A stretch of 64,000 bases of DNA from Pseudomonadota bacterium. Lineage in GTDB: Bacteria > Desulfobacterota > Desulfobulbia > Desulfobulbales > JAGXFP01. The notes below the pieces were generated by a model that was not told the origin of the DNA, made no database searches, and saw only the letters and a program-made list of their open reading frames with translations. Shown here in pieces: positions 25,466-32,754 of the stretch. A program made the position numbers and the translations under genes. The stretch lies in the NCBI GenBank assembly GCA_018823285.1, contig JAHJIQ010000030.1:62001-126000 (forward strand), written 5' to 3'. Numbering within the stretch: the stretch's first letter is position 1; each line of letters begins with the position of its first letter.

Positions 25466-25744
25466 ATGAAAGTAACCACCAGAAAATGGGATGCCAGTGA
25501 ATATCTGGACAACCCGGAAATGATCCATGAATACCTTAAAGCAGCCTTTGAAGAGGGCGACAGCGAGTTGCTCATGGTGGCTATTGGTAATGTGGCTAAA
25601 GCCAAAGGAATGAGCGAAATAGCCAATAAAACACAACTGAGCCGTCAAAATCTTTACAAAGCTTTGTCTCCCAATAGTTCCCCGAAATTTGAGACTGTCA
25701 AGAAGGTCGTAGAGGCCTTGGGCTGCAAGCTTGCAATTGTGTGA
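25466..25744 (+). CDS. HigA-like addiction-module antitoxin (COG3636)
   Basis: The 92-residue protein starts KVTTRKWDASEYLDNPEMI, typical of this antitoxin group, followed by a helix-turn-helix (KGMSEIANKTQLSRQNLYKA, about residues 48-67). It would bind its own promoter and neutralise the RelE-like toxin encoded six bases upstream. Toxin-first order is normal for this subfamily. The gene is intact although the toxin has a stop codon. Part of it is duplicated at 24955-25032. Confidence 0.9.
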   Translation: MKVTTRKWDASEYLDNPEMIHEYLKAAFEEGDSELLMVAIGNVAKAKGMSEIANKTQLSRQNLYKALSPNSSPKFETVKKVVEALGCKLAIV

Positions 25745-25906
25745 TGTAGCAAGGCGTGAGAGAAAAGTGGGTGTGCATTACTTTATTAAAAACATTGTGG
25801 TTGCCACCCAATTTCAGCCACTTTTCGAACCAACTATAAGGTTGATGATATAGTTGTCTTCAAGGATATGGAAGTGTCTTCCTAGGGGTTCGGAAACTGT
25901 CCATAT

Positions 25907-26000
25907 ACCGGTTTCCCGGTTTCCGTCATTCCGGCAGGTTGTAAGCCGGAATCCATTCCTTCCTGGACCCCGGCTTACAACCTGCCGGGGTGACGGCTCA
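25907..26000. repeat. Interspersed repeat R5
   Basis: Second copy: CATTCCGGCAGGTTGTAAGC pairs with GCTTACAACCTGCCGGGGTG. The stem bases differ from the 24652 copy on both sides, keeping the pairing. Confidence 0.8.
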
Positions 26001-26064
26001 GGTACAACCGGTACTTTTAAACATTCCACACCCTTATTCCATCAGCGATATCCTGTGTTTGATC

Positions 26065-26094
26065 TTGACTTCAATATGCGCTTTGTTGTGTCAT
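26065..26094 (+). promoter_or_regulatory. Candidate promoter of the LbtU-like porin
   Basis: TTGACT, 18 bases, then TGTCAT. The -35 and spacer are conserved in the duplicated region at 24573. Its -10 is weak. Confidence 0.35.
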
Positions 26095-26147
26095 GATTAT
26101 GTTGGCCTGAAATGCCTTGGAATAATACCATAAACTGGAGGGAGAGA

Positions 26148-27302
26148 ATGAAGATCGTGAAACTGTGGTGCGGGTGTCTGGCTTTTACCATTTTTATTGC
26201 CGGGGCAGGGAATCTTTTTGCCCATGAGCGGAAGACCGACAAGATCGTAGAGATCCTGAAAAGCAAGGGAATCATTACCGATCAGGATGCGGCGAGTGTC
26301 GCTGATGAAACCAACTGGTTTGAAAACCTGACCATGGGCGGGGCGGTCGAACTGCAGTTCCAGTATCTGACGGACCGCGACCGCAGTGATCCGAACACCG
26401 ACAGCACTTCGGAACTTTTTCTGGCAACGATGCAACTTGGAATTGAGGCGAAAGTAAATGACAGCACTACCGCGAATGTGGTGCTGCTTGCCGAAGATGT
26501 CGGCCACTCCGGGGATACCGGCGGGAATGAAAAAATAGGGGTTGATGAAGCGACTTTCACGGTCGACAGCCTTGGCGGCACACCAATCTATCTGGTTGGC
26601 GGCAAACGCTCCCTGCCTTTTGGTCAGTTTTACACCCATACGATCAGTGACCCGGTCACCCACGACGCCTATGAGATCAATAAAGCGTCATTAACCATAG
26701 GTGCTGCGGTTGAGAAGGTTGCCAATCTGGATACCTCGCTAACCGTCTACCGGGGCGAGGATATGATGAACCAGATCGTCGGGATGGGCGCTACCTTTAC
26801 CCGCGATTATGCTTCAGCGGCTGAAGAGACCGACGATGTGAACTCGTTCATCATCACGGCCTCGGTCACCCCGATGGAGAATCTGACCGCCGGTCTTGCC
26901 TATGCCTCTGAGCCCGGTTTTGATGCGCGCAACAATACGGTCAACCTCTTCGCGGAATATTCAATCCATAACCTGACCTTTGATGCCGAATATTTTACGG
27001 GGCTGAAACGGGAAAAGATCGGCGGGCAGGAGTACAAGGAAACCTCTTTTGCCGTTGGTTTTGCCTATCAGGTGAACGATCCCCTGGAATTGGCCATCCG
27101 GTATGAGGAATTTGATAATGATCGCTCCACCCCTGCCACCGGTGATATTGACTACAATTTCATCCTGGGCGCAAACTACGGAGTGATGGACAATCTCGAT
27201 CTGATGTTTGAAGTGCGCTGTCTGAATGAGGAAGACGGTGGCGATTCCACCTATGAAAAGATGGCCCATGAAGTGAACCTGATGCTCGCGGCAGGGTTTT
27301 AA
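26148..27302 (+). CDS. LbtU-like outer-membrane porin
   Basis: A 384-residue barrel protein. It has a signal peptide (LWCGCLAFTIFIAGAGNLFA, cleavage near residue 26), a short periplasmic helix (TDKIVEILKSKGIITDQDAA, about 30-50) and a barrel of alternating strands that ends in LAAGF. The N-terminal helix and barrel pattern recall the LbtU siderophore porin family of Legionella, common in sulfate-reducer relatives; iron uptake is therefore only a family-level guess. GGAGGGAGAGA precedes the ATG. A truncated copy of its 5' end lies 1.3 kb upstream. Confidence 0.78.
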   Translation: MKIVKLWCGCLAFTIFIAGAGNLFAHERKTDKIVEILKSKGIITDQDAASVADETNWFENLTMGGAVELQFQYLTDRDRSDPNTDSTSELFLATMQLGIEAKVNDSTTANVVLLAEDVGHSGDTGGNEKIGVDEATFTVDSLGGTPIYLVGGKRSLPFGQFYTHTISDPVTHDAYEINKASLTIGAAVEKVANLDTSLTVYRGEDMMNQIVGMGATFTRDYASAAEETDDVNSFIITASVTPMENLTAGLAYASEPGFDARNNTVNLFAEYSIHNLTFDAEYFTGLKREKIGGQEYKETSFAVGFAYQVNDPLELAIRYEEFDNDRSTPATGDIDYNFILGANYGVMDNLDLMFEVRCLNEEDGGDSTYEKMAHEVNLMLAAGF

Positions 27303-27339
27303 TGAGTTTGCCGGAGACAAGCGAAGATTTTGATTCAGG

Positions 27340-27462
27340 CTATGGTTTGAGGACCCGCTTTAATCCTTCGTCGACCTGGTCTATGATGTTGCTGGGGAGA
27401 TGGTGAACTTTCTCAGTTAATAGTGCTTTGTCGAGAGTGATAATTTGAGAAATGTTGTTCAC
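27340..27462 (-). pseudogene. MazF-type toxin remnant (C-terminal 40 codons)
   Basis: A GTG overlapping the antitoxin stop (GTGA) opens a 40-codon frame: NISQIITLDKALLTEKVHHL and NIIDQVDEGLKRVLKP. This is the end of a MazF/PemK toxin (the usual ISQ...TLDK...VD.GL..VL pattern), while the first two thirds, including the RNA-binding N-terminus, are missing. The overlap suggests the toxin once started here and lost its interior. Confidence 0.8.
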
Positions 27463-27695
27463 GCTTCTTCTTTCTCTATTGAGCCGAACTGCAGATTGGA
27501 AATGGTATCATTCAATTTTGCAGGCTCAGATGAGTAGACTTCATTAAGCTGTTTGGTAATGAGCTCAGTAGGGTGTTGTTCGAGGAATTTCGCTACAGCT
27601 TCTGCGTACAGGCTACTGCGCGAAACCCCATGGGCTTTTGCATACCGGTCAGCTGCACGAAACAATTTGTCTGGTATTGAGATTGCTGTTTTCAT
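27459..27695 (-). CDS. Ribbon-helix-helix antitoxin (MazE/ChpI type)
   Basis: Seventy-eight residues beginning MKTAISIPDKLFRAADRYA with SRSSLYAEAVAKFLEQH, a ribbon-helix-helix DNA-binding fold with an acidic tail (NDTISNLQFGSIEKEEA) that would wrap the toxin. The start at 27695 is preferred to the longer 91-residue frame. A promoter (CATACT / TTGACG, 17-base spacer) puts the transcript start at about the ATG, so the mRNA may be leaderless. Its MazF partner is a remnant, leaving an orphan. Confidence 0.85.
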   Translation of the reverse strand: MKTAISIPDKLFRAADRYAKAHGVSRSSLYAEAVAKFLEQHPTELITKQLNEVYSSEPAKLNDTISNLQFGSIEKEEA

Positions 27696-27701
27696 GTTCA
27701 G

Positions 27702-27730
27702 AGTATGACTATGGTAATACCCGGCGTCAA
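27702..27730 (-). promoter_or_regulatory. Promoter of the MazE-type antitoxin
   Basis: On the minus strand TTGACG (27730-27725), 17 bases, CATACT (27707-27702). The likely transcript start falls on the antitoxin ATG. Confidence 0.5.
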
Positions 27731-27999
27731 CCAATTATTTAGGAGCCGTTCAGAAATAACATGGCTGTTTAGGCTGCCTTATAACTTACGACTCCTTTCA
27801 CCCTTCGGGTATAAGTTTCGTACGAGCAGACAAGCTGCTCAACTCAGCTTTATGCCATTCGGTTCCCTAAAACGGCCATGTTGTTTTCTGGCAATGGCTT
27901 AGAACGATCGGGCAGGTAAGGGGCCGTACGTGATAGTTTGCCATTCCGCTACGCTTCATTCTCAACCTGCGGGTTTTGATATCGAGCAGCATGAGCTGA
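27731..27999. other. Gap between two toxin-antitoxin modules
   Basis: No supported gene. It contains one R1 repeat (27798-27852) and otherwise unremarkable sequence up to the vapBC promoter. Confidence 0.6.
27798..27852. repeat. Interspersed repeat R1
   Basis: TCACCCTTCGGGTATAAG, then GTACGAGCAGACAAGCTGCT and CAACTCAGC. Nearly identical to the 18378 copy. Confidence 0.85.
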
Positions 28000-28037
28000 T
28001 TGACATCCCGGTTTTTGTGTATTACGATCTGTAATAC
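28000..28037 (+). promoter_or_regulatory. vapBC promoter with palindromic operator
   Basis: TTGACA (28000-28005), a 17-base spacer and TACGAT (28023-28028) form a good sigma-70 promoter. A perfect palindrome, GTATTAC-gatct-GTAATAC (28019-28037), covers the -10. A VapB dimer or VapBC complex bound there would block polymerase, the usual autorepression of such operons. Confidence 0.7.
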
Positions 28038-28049
28038 GGAGGTGGCGAC

Positions 28050-28292
28050 ATGATCACATTAAGACTTGATCCGAAACTGGAAAAAGACGTTAATATTGCA
28101 GCTGAAAACCTTGGCTTATCCAAGTCTGAACTCATCAGATTGAGCATTAATGACTATCTTGGCAAGATGAAGCAACCTGATGCGTGGGAGGCCGGTGAAC
28201 AATTATTTGGCAAATATTCAAGTGGCCTTGGAAATCTGTCGGCTGATCGGAAAGAGTTGCTGAAGAGCAAGGTCGCTGCCAAAAGAAAATGA
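28050..28292 (+). CDS. VapB-type ribbon-helix-helix antitoxin
   Basis: Eighty residues: ribbon-helix-helix N-terminus (MITLRLDPKLEKDVNIAAE, then LGLSKSELIRLSINDYL) and a linear C-terminal toxin-binding part. CGGAGGTGG precedes the ATG. The stop overlaps the toxin start in ATGA, giving translational coupling that keeps antitoxin in excess. Confidence 0.88.
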   Translation: MITLRLDPKLEKDVNIAAENLGLSKSELIRLSINDYLGKMKQPDAWEAGEQLFGKYSSGLGNLSADRKELLKSKVAAKRK

Positions 28293-28699
28293 ATAGAATT
28301 CTTATAGACTCCGGCCCGTTAATCGCCCTGTTTGACGCTTCCGATAAATATCATCACCAGGCTGTCAATTTTATAAAAACCAATAAATATCCGCTCGTCA
28401 CGACCCTTGCCTCAATTACGGAAACCCTGCACCTGCTGGATTTTAATCGAAACGCTCAGGTGGATTTTATGGAGTGGATTTATAGAGGCGCCGTTCTCTT
28501 GCATAATATTGAAAACAGTGATTTCGGCAGACTCAAAGAGTTAACGGAAAAATATCGTGATCTGCCGATGGATTTTGCCGATTCCTGCCTGGTGTATCTT
28601 GCGGAAAAACTTGATCTGAACACCGTTGCAACCATCGACCGGGATTTCTCTGTCTACCGGATCCAGGGCAGAAGAAAGTTCAAGATTGTTCTTTCCTGA
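28289..28699 (+). CDS. VapC-type PIN-domain ribonuclease toxin
   Basis: The 136-residue protein is a PIN domain. Acidic metal ligands are visible in LIDSGPLIALFD (Asp7), SITETLHLL (Glu near 44) and PMDFADSCLVYLAE (Asp near 97), with TIDRDF near the end. VapC toxins cut RNA, often initiator tRNA or 23S rRNA, when the antitoxin is lost. No inactivating change is seen, making this the only intact pair in the toxin-antitoxin strip. Confidence 0.9.
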   Translation: MNRILIDSGPLIALFDASDKYHHQAVNFIKTNKYPLVTTLASITETLHLLDFNRNAQVDFMEWIYRGAVLLHNIENSDFGRLKELTEKYRDLPMDFADSCLVYLAEKLDLNTVATIDRDFSVYRIQGRRKFKIVLS

Positions 28700-28709
28700 A
28701 AACTACGGG

Positions 28710-28740
28710 ATGATCCTTCGACAAGCTCAGGATTGAGCGG
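28710..28740. repeat. Interspersed repeat R3
   Basis: ATCCTTCGACAAGCTCAGGA and TTGAGCGG, directly after the vapC stop. Same core as at 20363 and 61351. Confidence 0.75.
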
Positions 28741-28760
28741 TGAAGCAGTATAACTGTAAC

Positions 28761-28817
28761 CTGAATCCGTGAGCGTTCGAGATCGGCACAGATGCAGATA
28801 GCGAGCCGGCGAGACCT
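28761..28817. repeat. Interspersed repeat R4
   Basis: GTGAGCGTTCGAGATCGGCA followed by CAGATGCAGATAGCGAGCCG and GCGAGA. The same block, with few changes, is at 63329-63376. Confidence 0.8.
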
Positions 28818-28833
28818 TCGAGGCGAAGACGAT

Positions 28834-28857
28834 GTTGATAATATATATGATATCAAC
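28834..28857 (+). promoter_or_regulatory. Palindromic operator before the AbrB-type antitoxin
   Basis: GTTGATA and TATCAAC flank an AT-only centre of ten bases, about 20 bases ahead of the antitoxin start codon. The AT core can double as a -10. Self-binding is the expected mode for AbrB-fold antitoxins. Confidence 0.55.
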
Positions 28858-28876
28858 GAAATAATCGGAGGGAGAG

Positions 28877-29080
28877 ATGCGGACAGTAATCACCTCAAAA
28901 TTTCAAACGACGATTCCCAAGGGAGTTCGTGAGAAACTTAAACTTTCGGTGCATGACGCGTTGGATTGGAAGGTTGAAAAAGGCAAGGTCGTTCTTGAGC
29001 CGCTGCACAAGAATTTTATCCTCCGCAGGAATTTCATCAAAACCGGCCTTGGGAATATTGAAGACGATATCGGCAGGTGA
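28877..29080 (+). CDS. AbrB/MazE-fold antitoxin, orphan
   Basis: Sixty-seven residues with the swapped-hairpin AbrB DNA-binding fold (VITSKFQTTIPKGVREKL, HDALDWKVEKGKVVLEPL). Such proteins normally precede a PIN or MazF toxin. Here a GTG overlapping its stop opens only ten codons (KKIRADSAK) before TGA, and nothing toxin-like follows to 29235. GGAGGGAGAG precedes its ATG. It is probably an antitoxin that has lost its toxin. Confidence 0.85.
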   Translation: MRTVITSKFQTTIPKGVREKLKLSVHDALDWKVEKGKVVLEPLHKNFILRRNFIKTGLGNIEDDIGR

Positions 29081-29235
29081 AAAAAATCAGGGCGGATAGT
29101 GCGAAGTGAAAAAGATGGTAATCGAATATGTATTCAGGTGGGTCAAGAGCAATTGTTGTCACATTTGGCGACTTGGATACTGCCCTTTATGCCGTTTACA
29201 GCCTTCAAGTGTGGCGGTTGATTTTGAACGACGGC

Positions 29236-30531
29236 TTACTTTATAGGCGGATTAAAATACCCGAACCGTAATTCCGGGAACTTCTTCTTCAGTTTCTCCC
29301 ACCAATTTAAAATCCCGATCGCTTCGCCGGTCGCCGCAAACCCGATCTCCTCCAGATACCAGTCCGGGTCCATGTTCAGGTTCCTGAGCTGGATAAAGTC
29401 CGGCTTGTATTCACTGATCAGTGTGCAGAGGGCATCGTATTCGGCGGGGTCGTCGGTGAATCCGGGGAGGATGAAATAGTTCAGGGAGACGAATCTGTCC
29501 GCCTCTTTCATGATCCTGATCGATTCCTTCACCTCGGAAAAGGTGAAATCCTTAGGCCGGTAGTAGCGGTGGTGATAATGGTCCTGGGCGCTGTTCATGC
29601 TGACCCGCAGGCTGTCGAGCCCGGCTGCGGCAAGTTTGGCGACTGCCGCCGGGCGGCTGGAATTGCTGTTCAGGTTGATGGTGCCGGTGGCGGTTTTCTT
29701 CCTGATGGATCTGATCGCCTCTTCAATGGTCTCCGCCTCGGTGAGCGGCTCTCCTTCACAGCCCTGGCCGAAACTGACCACCCCTCTTTTCACCCGCTGC
29801 AGATGGCCGACACCAATTTCGGTGATTTCGGCTTCGCTGGGAACAAACTTGATTCGGTCCTGGGTGGCCGGGCAGCACCCTGAGGGCTGCAGGGAAATAC
29901 AGCCGATACACCGGGCGTTACAGGCAGGAGCGGTCGGCAACGGGGCTTCCCAGCTGTCCATGAAATAATTGACCGCGGCCGGGCAGCCATAGGTAAGGCT
30001 GCATTTGCCGAGATGCTGGACCAGGCGGTTTTTGGGGTATTCCCGCAACCGCTTCTCGGTGGCTTTTTTGATCCGCGATTGGGTGAATCGGCCCGGCTCC
30101 TGGCGGAGATCGGCATCGCTGCGGAATCCCGCCACCCAGAAGCGGTCGTCAAGCCAGCCGACTGCGGTATAGGCAAAAAGCGGCAGGTGTTTGCTGCCCC
30201 GGTCTTTTTTTTCGAATGCGGCGGAATAAATCGCGGTATGGGCCGGGACCATGAAAGCCGCCACTGCCTGCACGGGATTGCCCGGACTTACGGGATCATC
30301 TTCCAGGTGGCAGGGCTCGCTTTCATCAGGGGCAAAGCCGACCGGATAACGGTCTTCCAGAACAAAGAGTTCGCTGCCTTCGGGGAGCGGGATCAGGTCG
30401 GTGAGGGCGGGGCGGAAAAAGGAATGGGCGCTGCGCCCTCCCATTTCAAGCTCGGGAAAGTCGCACAGCTCGCCGCGCCGGTTCGCATAGACAAGCGACG
30501 GCAGACGGTTGGGATGGATCGTCTCCGTCAC
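29236..30531 (-). CDS. Radical SAM protein of unknown function
   Basis: The 431-residue protein carries the cluster motif CNARCIGC (about residue 206 from this start), followed by more Cys (QPSGCCPA) and then GQGCEGEPLTE, NLNSNSS and LDSLRVSMNS, which fit a radical SAM barrel. About 200 residues precede the motif, an unusual extra N-terminal domain that also has Cys (HLGKCSLTYGCP). I do not recognise the substrate. The GTG at 30531 has AAGGA seven bases upstream. The longer frame to 30561 is read through a copy of repeat R1, which also supplies that ribosome site. Confidence 0.8.
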   Translation of the reverse strand: MTETIHPNRLPSLVYANRRGELCDFPELEMGGRSAHSFFRPALTDLIPLPEGSELFVLEDRYPVGFAPDESEPCHLEDDPVSPGNPVQAVAAFMVPAHTAIYSAAFEKKDRGSKHLPLFAYTAVGWLDDRFWVAGFRSDADLRQEPGRFTQSRIKKATEKRLREYPKNRLVQHLGKCSLTYGCPAAVNYFMDSWEAPLPTAPACNARCIGCISLQPSGCCPATQDRIKFVPSEAEITEIGVGHLQRVKRGVVSFGQGCEGEPLTEAETIEEAIRSIRKKTATGTINLNSNSSRPAAVAKLAAAGLDSLRVSMNSAQDHYHHRYYRPKDFTFSEVKESIRIMKEADRFVSLNYFILPGFTDDPAEYDALCTLISEYKPDFIQLRNLNMDPDWYLEEIGFAATGEAIGILNWWEKLKKKFPELRFGYFNPPIK

Positions 30532-30536
30532 TTTTT

Positions 30537-30586
30537 TATCCTTCGGGTATAAGTCGGGCAAGGGCAGACAAGCTGCGCAACTCAGG
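30537..30586. repeat. Diverged interspersed repeat R1
   Basis: ATCCTTCGGGTATAAG and GGGCAGACAAGCTGCGCAAC, touching the start of the radical SAM gene. Confidence 0.7.
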
Positions 30587-30591
30587 CATGA

Positions 30592-31017
30592 TCACTGCGG
30601 ACGGAGAACGTTCAGCACGGAATCGACAACCAGGTAAATGTCGCCTTCCTCTCCATAGATGTCTTCAATGTTTCGGTGGTTGATCAGGTCTTCAATAATG
30701 TACTGGGTGATATAAAGGCTCACGAAATTCGGATTGGGGACCAGTTGGCGGAGCGGGGCGATTTTGAAGTTGATCTCGTGTTCCTCCATGTCCGACAGTT
30801 TCTGCAGCTGGTCGCTCATCACTTCCCTGATGGCGGCGTCGGAGTTGGTCTCGATGATCTGCTTGTCCATCAGCTTCTGTACCAGGCGGGTAGCCAGCTC
30901 ATCACTGTTTTTCAAGGCGGACTGGAGCATGAATCGCCTTTCCTGCTCTCGTTTGCGGTCTATCGAGTTGCCGGTTTTGGCGTCTTGTCGATATGGATTC
31001 GTGCTGTAATGGCCCAT
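30592..31017 (-). CDS. Conserved-looking hypothetical protein
   Basis: A 141-residue soluble protein rich in Glu, Asp and Lys, with no signal peptide or membrane segment. The centre is helical (LQSALKNSDELATRLVQKLM) and the end EGDIYLVVDSVLNVL looks like a packed beta-alpha unit. GGAG lies six bases before the ATG. It precedes the radical SAM gene on the same strand with only the R1 repeat between, so they may be expressed together. I do not recognise the family. Confidence 0.7.
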   Translation of the reverse strand: MGHYSTNPYRQDAKTGNSIDRKREQERRFMLQSALKNSDELATRLVQKLMDKQIIETNSDAAIREVMSDQLQKLSDMEEHEINFKIAPLRQLVPNPNFVSLYITQYIIEDLINHRNIEDIYGEEGDIYLVVDSVLNVLRPQ

Positions 31018-31201
31018 GGTCTGCTCCGGTTAAGTGGTTGTTGATTCACATCATAAATAAACGGTCTTGAACAAATCATCCAACAATTTTTTCAAAAATG
31101 GAATATATTGTCAGCCCCCTGCAGGAGTCGAGGGGATTTCGTGGTGCAACAGAAAGTCAGGCAGTGTGGTCCCGTTTATTAAACTGTACAGGTGAGATGT
31201 G

Positions 31202-31834
31202 ATGAATGAAGCAGAAAAAGATAACGGCAGGCAGAGTGTGACCATTATGCTCCCCGGTGGCAAACTTCCGGGCGCTGTGCTGCAGAAAGTAACTGAACTG
31301 AGGAAGGTTTTCACCTTTGATATCTACCTCACCACGGCACAGAATATGAGACTGTATAACATTGAAAAGTCGGAACTTGCGCCGATAAAAGCGGCGCTTG
31401 TCGAGGTTGGCGCAACCTTCAAAAAGCCGGGACTCTTCCCCTTGCCGAAGGTCTGCATCGGCAGCGGCAACTGTAAGCTGGGACTGGCTGATACCGATGC
31501 CCTTTCGGAAAAAATCATTGAGCATTTCAAAGATCTGGAGAACGTTAAACCAAAATTCAAGATCGCCATTTCAGGGTGTCCCGCCATGTGCTCAGGGGCG
31601 CTGTTGACCGATATCGGAGTGGTTGCAACCAGGAACGGGTATGATATTTATGCAGGCGGCAAGGGGGGGCCGACGCCGAAAGTGGCGCGAAGGGTGGCGC
31701 GGAATCTTGAGGAAGGTGAAGCCTTAAGGATTATTCGGGAGATCGTTGATTTTCATCAACGGAAAACGACCCAGAAGCAGAGAATCTTCAAGCTGCTGGA
31801 TGATCCGGAGTTCCCCAGTCGCGAAGATGGCTGA
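31202..31834 (+). CDS. Small monomeric siroheme sulfite/nitrite reductase-like protein
   Basis: The 210-residue protein has a ferredoxin-like N-terminal half (TIMLPGGKLPGAVLQKV) and the siroheme/[4Fe-4S] pattern C-x5-C (CIGSGNC, about residue 81) and C-x3-C (ISGCPAMC, about 122). It matches the size and layout of the low-molecular-weight assimilatory-type sulfite reductase known from Desulfovibrio. Reduction of sulfite or nitrite is probable; the electron donor is not visible here. AGGTGA precedes the ATG at 31202; a GTG directly before it is an alternative start. Confidence 0.85.
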   Translation: MNEAEKDNGRQSVTIMLPGGKLPGAVLQKVTELRKVFTFDIYLTTAQNMRLYNIEKSELAPIKAALVEVGATFKKPGLFPLPKVCIGSGNCKLGLADTDALSEKIIEHFKDLENVKPKFKIAISGCPAMCSGALLTDIGVVATRNGYDIYAGGKGGPTPKVARRVARNLEEGEALRIIREIVDFHQRKTTQKQRIFKLLDDPEFPSREDG

Positions 31835-31837
31835 TTT

Positions 31838-32506
31838 CTACCACATTACCTCTTTCAGACCATGTTCCTGCAGGTAGGCGTTGCATTTTACGAATACCCC
31901 TGAGCCCAAGAAGCCACGGTGGGCAGAGAGAGGGGATGGGTGGCTGGTTTTCAGGACCAGATGTTTTCTTTTATCGATCAGGGTTTCCTTTTTCTGGGCA
32001 AAGGCTCCCCAGAGCATGAAAACCACATGTTCTTTCTGTGCTGAAACCGTCTCAATGATGTTGTCGGTCAACTGGTGCCAGCCAAGATCGGCGTGGGAAT
32101 TGGATTTTCCGGCGAGAACCGACAGGCTGGCATTTAACAGCAGTACTCCCTGTTTTGCCCAGCGGGTGAGGTCGGTGGAGAAATTGTGCGGCGTTCCGGG
32201 ATAAATGGAGTTCTGAATTTCCTTGAAAATGTTTTTCAGGGATGGCGGCACGGGAAGGCCCTGGCGCACAGAAAAGCAGAGACCGTGGGCCTCGGGGATG
32301 TTGTTGAATTCATTGATGTAGGGATCCTGCCCGAGGATTACCACCCTGACCTCGGTGAAAGGAGTCTGGCGCATGGCGTTAAAGACCAGCTCCGGCGGCG
32401 GATAGACTTTCTGTCCTTTCGCAGCGGGGCCATACGCCAGGTCACGGATTTTTTTATGGTATCCCTCCCGCATCAGAGGGATGGATTCTTCCCAGAGCGG
32501 CATCAA
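31838..32506 (-). CDS. ung: Uracil-DNA glycosylase, family 1
   Basis: The 222-residue enzyme removes uracil from DNA. It shows VVILGQDPY with catalytic Asp61, GLPVPPSLKNIFKEIQ, GVLLLNASLSV and the DNA-intercalating HPSPLSAHRGFLG loop. The His that usually follows GQDPY is Ile here, and the next loop is a few residues longer (INEFNNIPE before AHGL). Catalytic Asp and the second-motif His are kept, so it should be active. The end converges with the small sulfite reductase, three bases apart. Confidence 0.92.
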   Translation of the reverse strand: MMPLWEESIPLMREGYHKKIRDLAYGPAAKGQKVYPPPELVFNAMRQTPFTEVRVVILGQDPYINEFNNIPEAHGLCFSVRQGLPVPPSLKNIFKEIQNSIYPGTPHNFSTDLTRWAKQGVLLLNASLSVLAGKSNSHADLGWHQLTDNIIETVSAQKEHVVFMLWGAFAQKKETLIDKRKHLVLKTSHPSPLSAHRGFLGSGVFVKCNAYLQEHGLKEVMW

Positions 32507-32517
32507 TCAATACTCTT

Positions 32518-32754
32518 TCACCCATTCGGGTATTAGTCTCGATGTCTCGCAAGCTCGCTTATCGGTACGAGCAGGCGAGCTGCTCAACTTAAGCTTTTCA
32601 CCCTGCGGGTATAAGTCTCGATGTCTCGCAAGCTCGCTTATCGGTACGAGCAGGCGAGCTGCTCAACTCAGCTTTTCACCCTGCGGGTATAAGTCTCGAT
32701 GTCTCGCAAGCTCGCTTATCGGTACGAGCAGACGAGCTGCTCAACTCAGCTTTA
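32518..32754. repeat. Three tandem R1 repeats
   Basis: Three successive copies, about 75-80 bases each. Each starts with TCACCC-CGGGTAT and contains GATGTCTCGCAAGCTCGCTT and GTACGAGCAGGCGAGCTGCT, ending CAACTCAGCTTTT or similar. Copies two and three are nearly identical. They fill the gap between ung and the lipoprotein gene. Confidence 0.9.

Larger units (their letters stand above)
25745..26147. other. Gap between antitoxin and LbtU-like porin
   Basis: No gene is visible. It holds repeat R5 (25907-26000) and the promoter region of the porin (TTGACT at 26065-26070). The promoter segment is shared with the truncated copy upstream. Confidence 0.65.

Noticed and set aside
25055-25648. 197-codon open frame on the minus strand across the toxin-antitoxin module
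   Set aside because: It is the complement of the toxin and antitoxin frames, which have clear family features.
32518-32754. CRISPR array
   Set aside because: The three tandem R1 copies have no unique spacers of constant length, and no cas gene is present.
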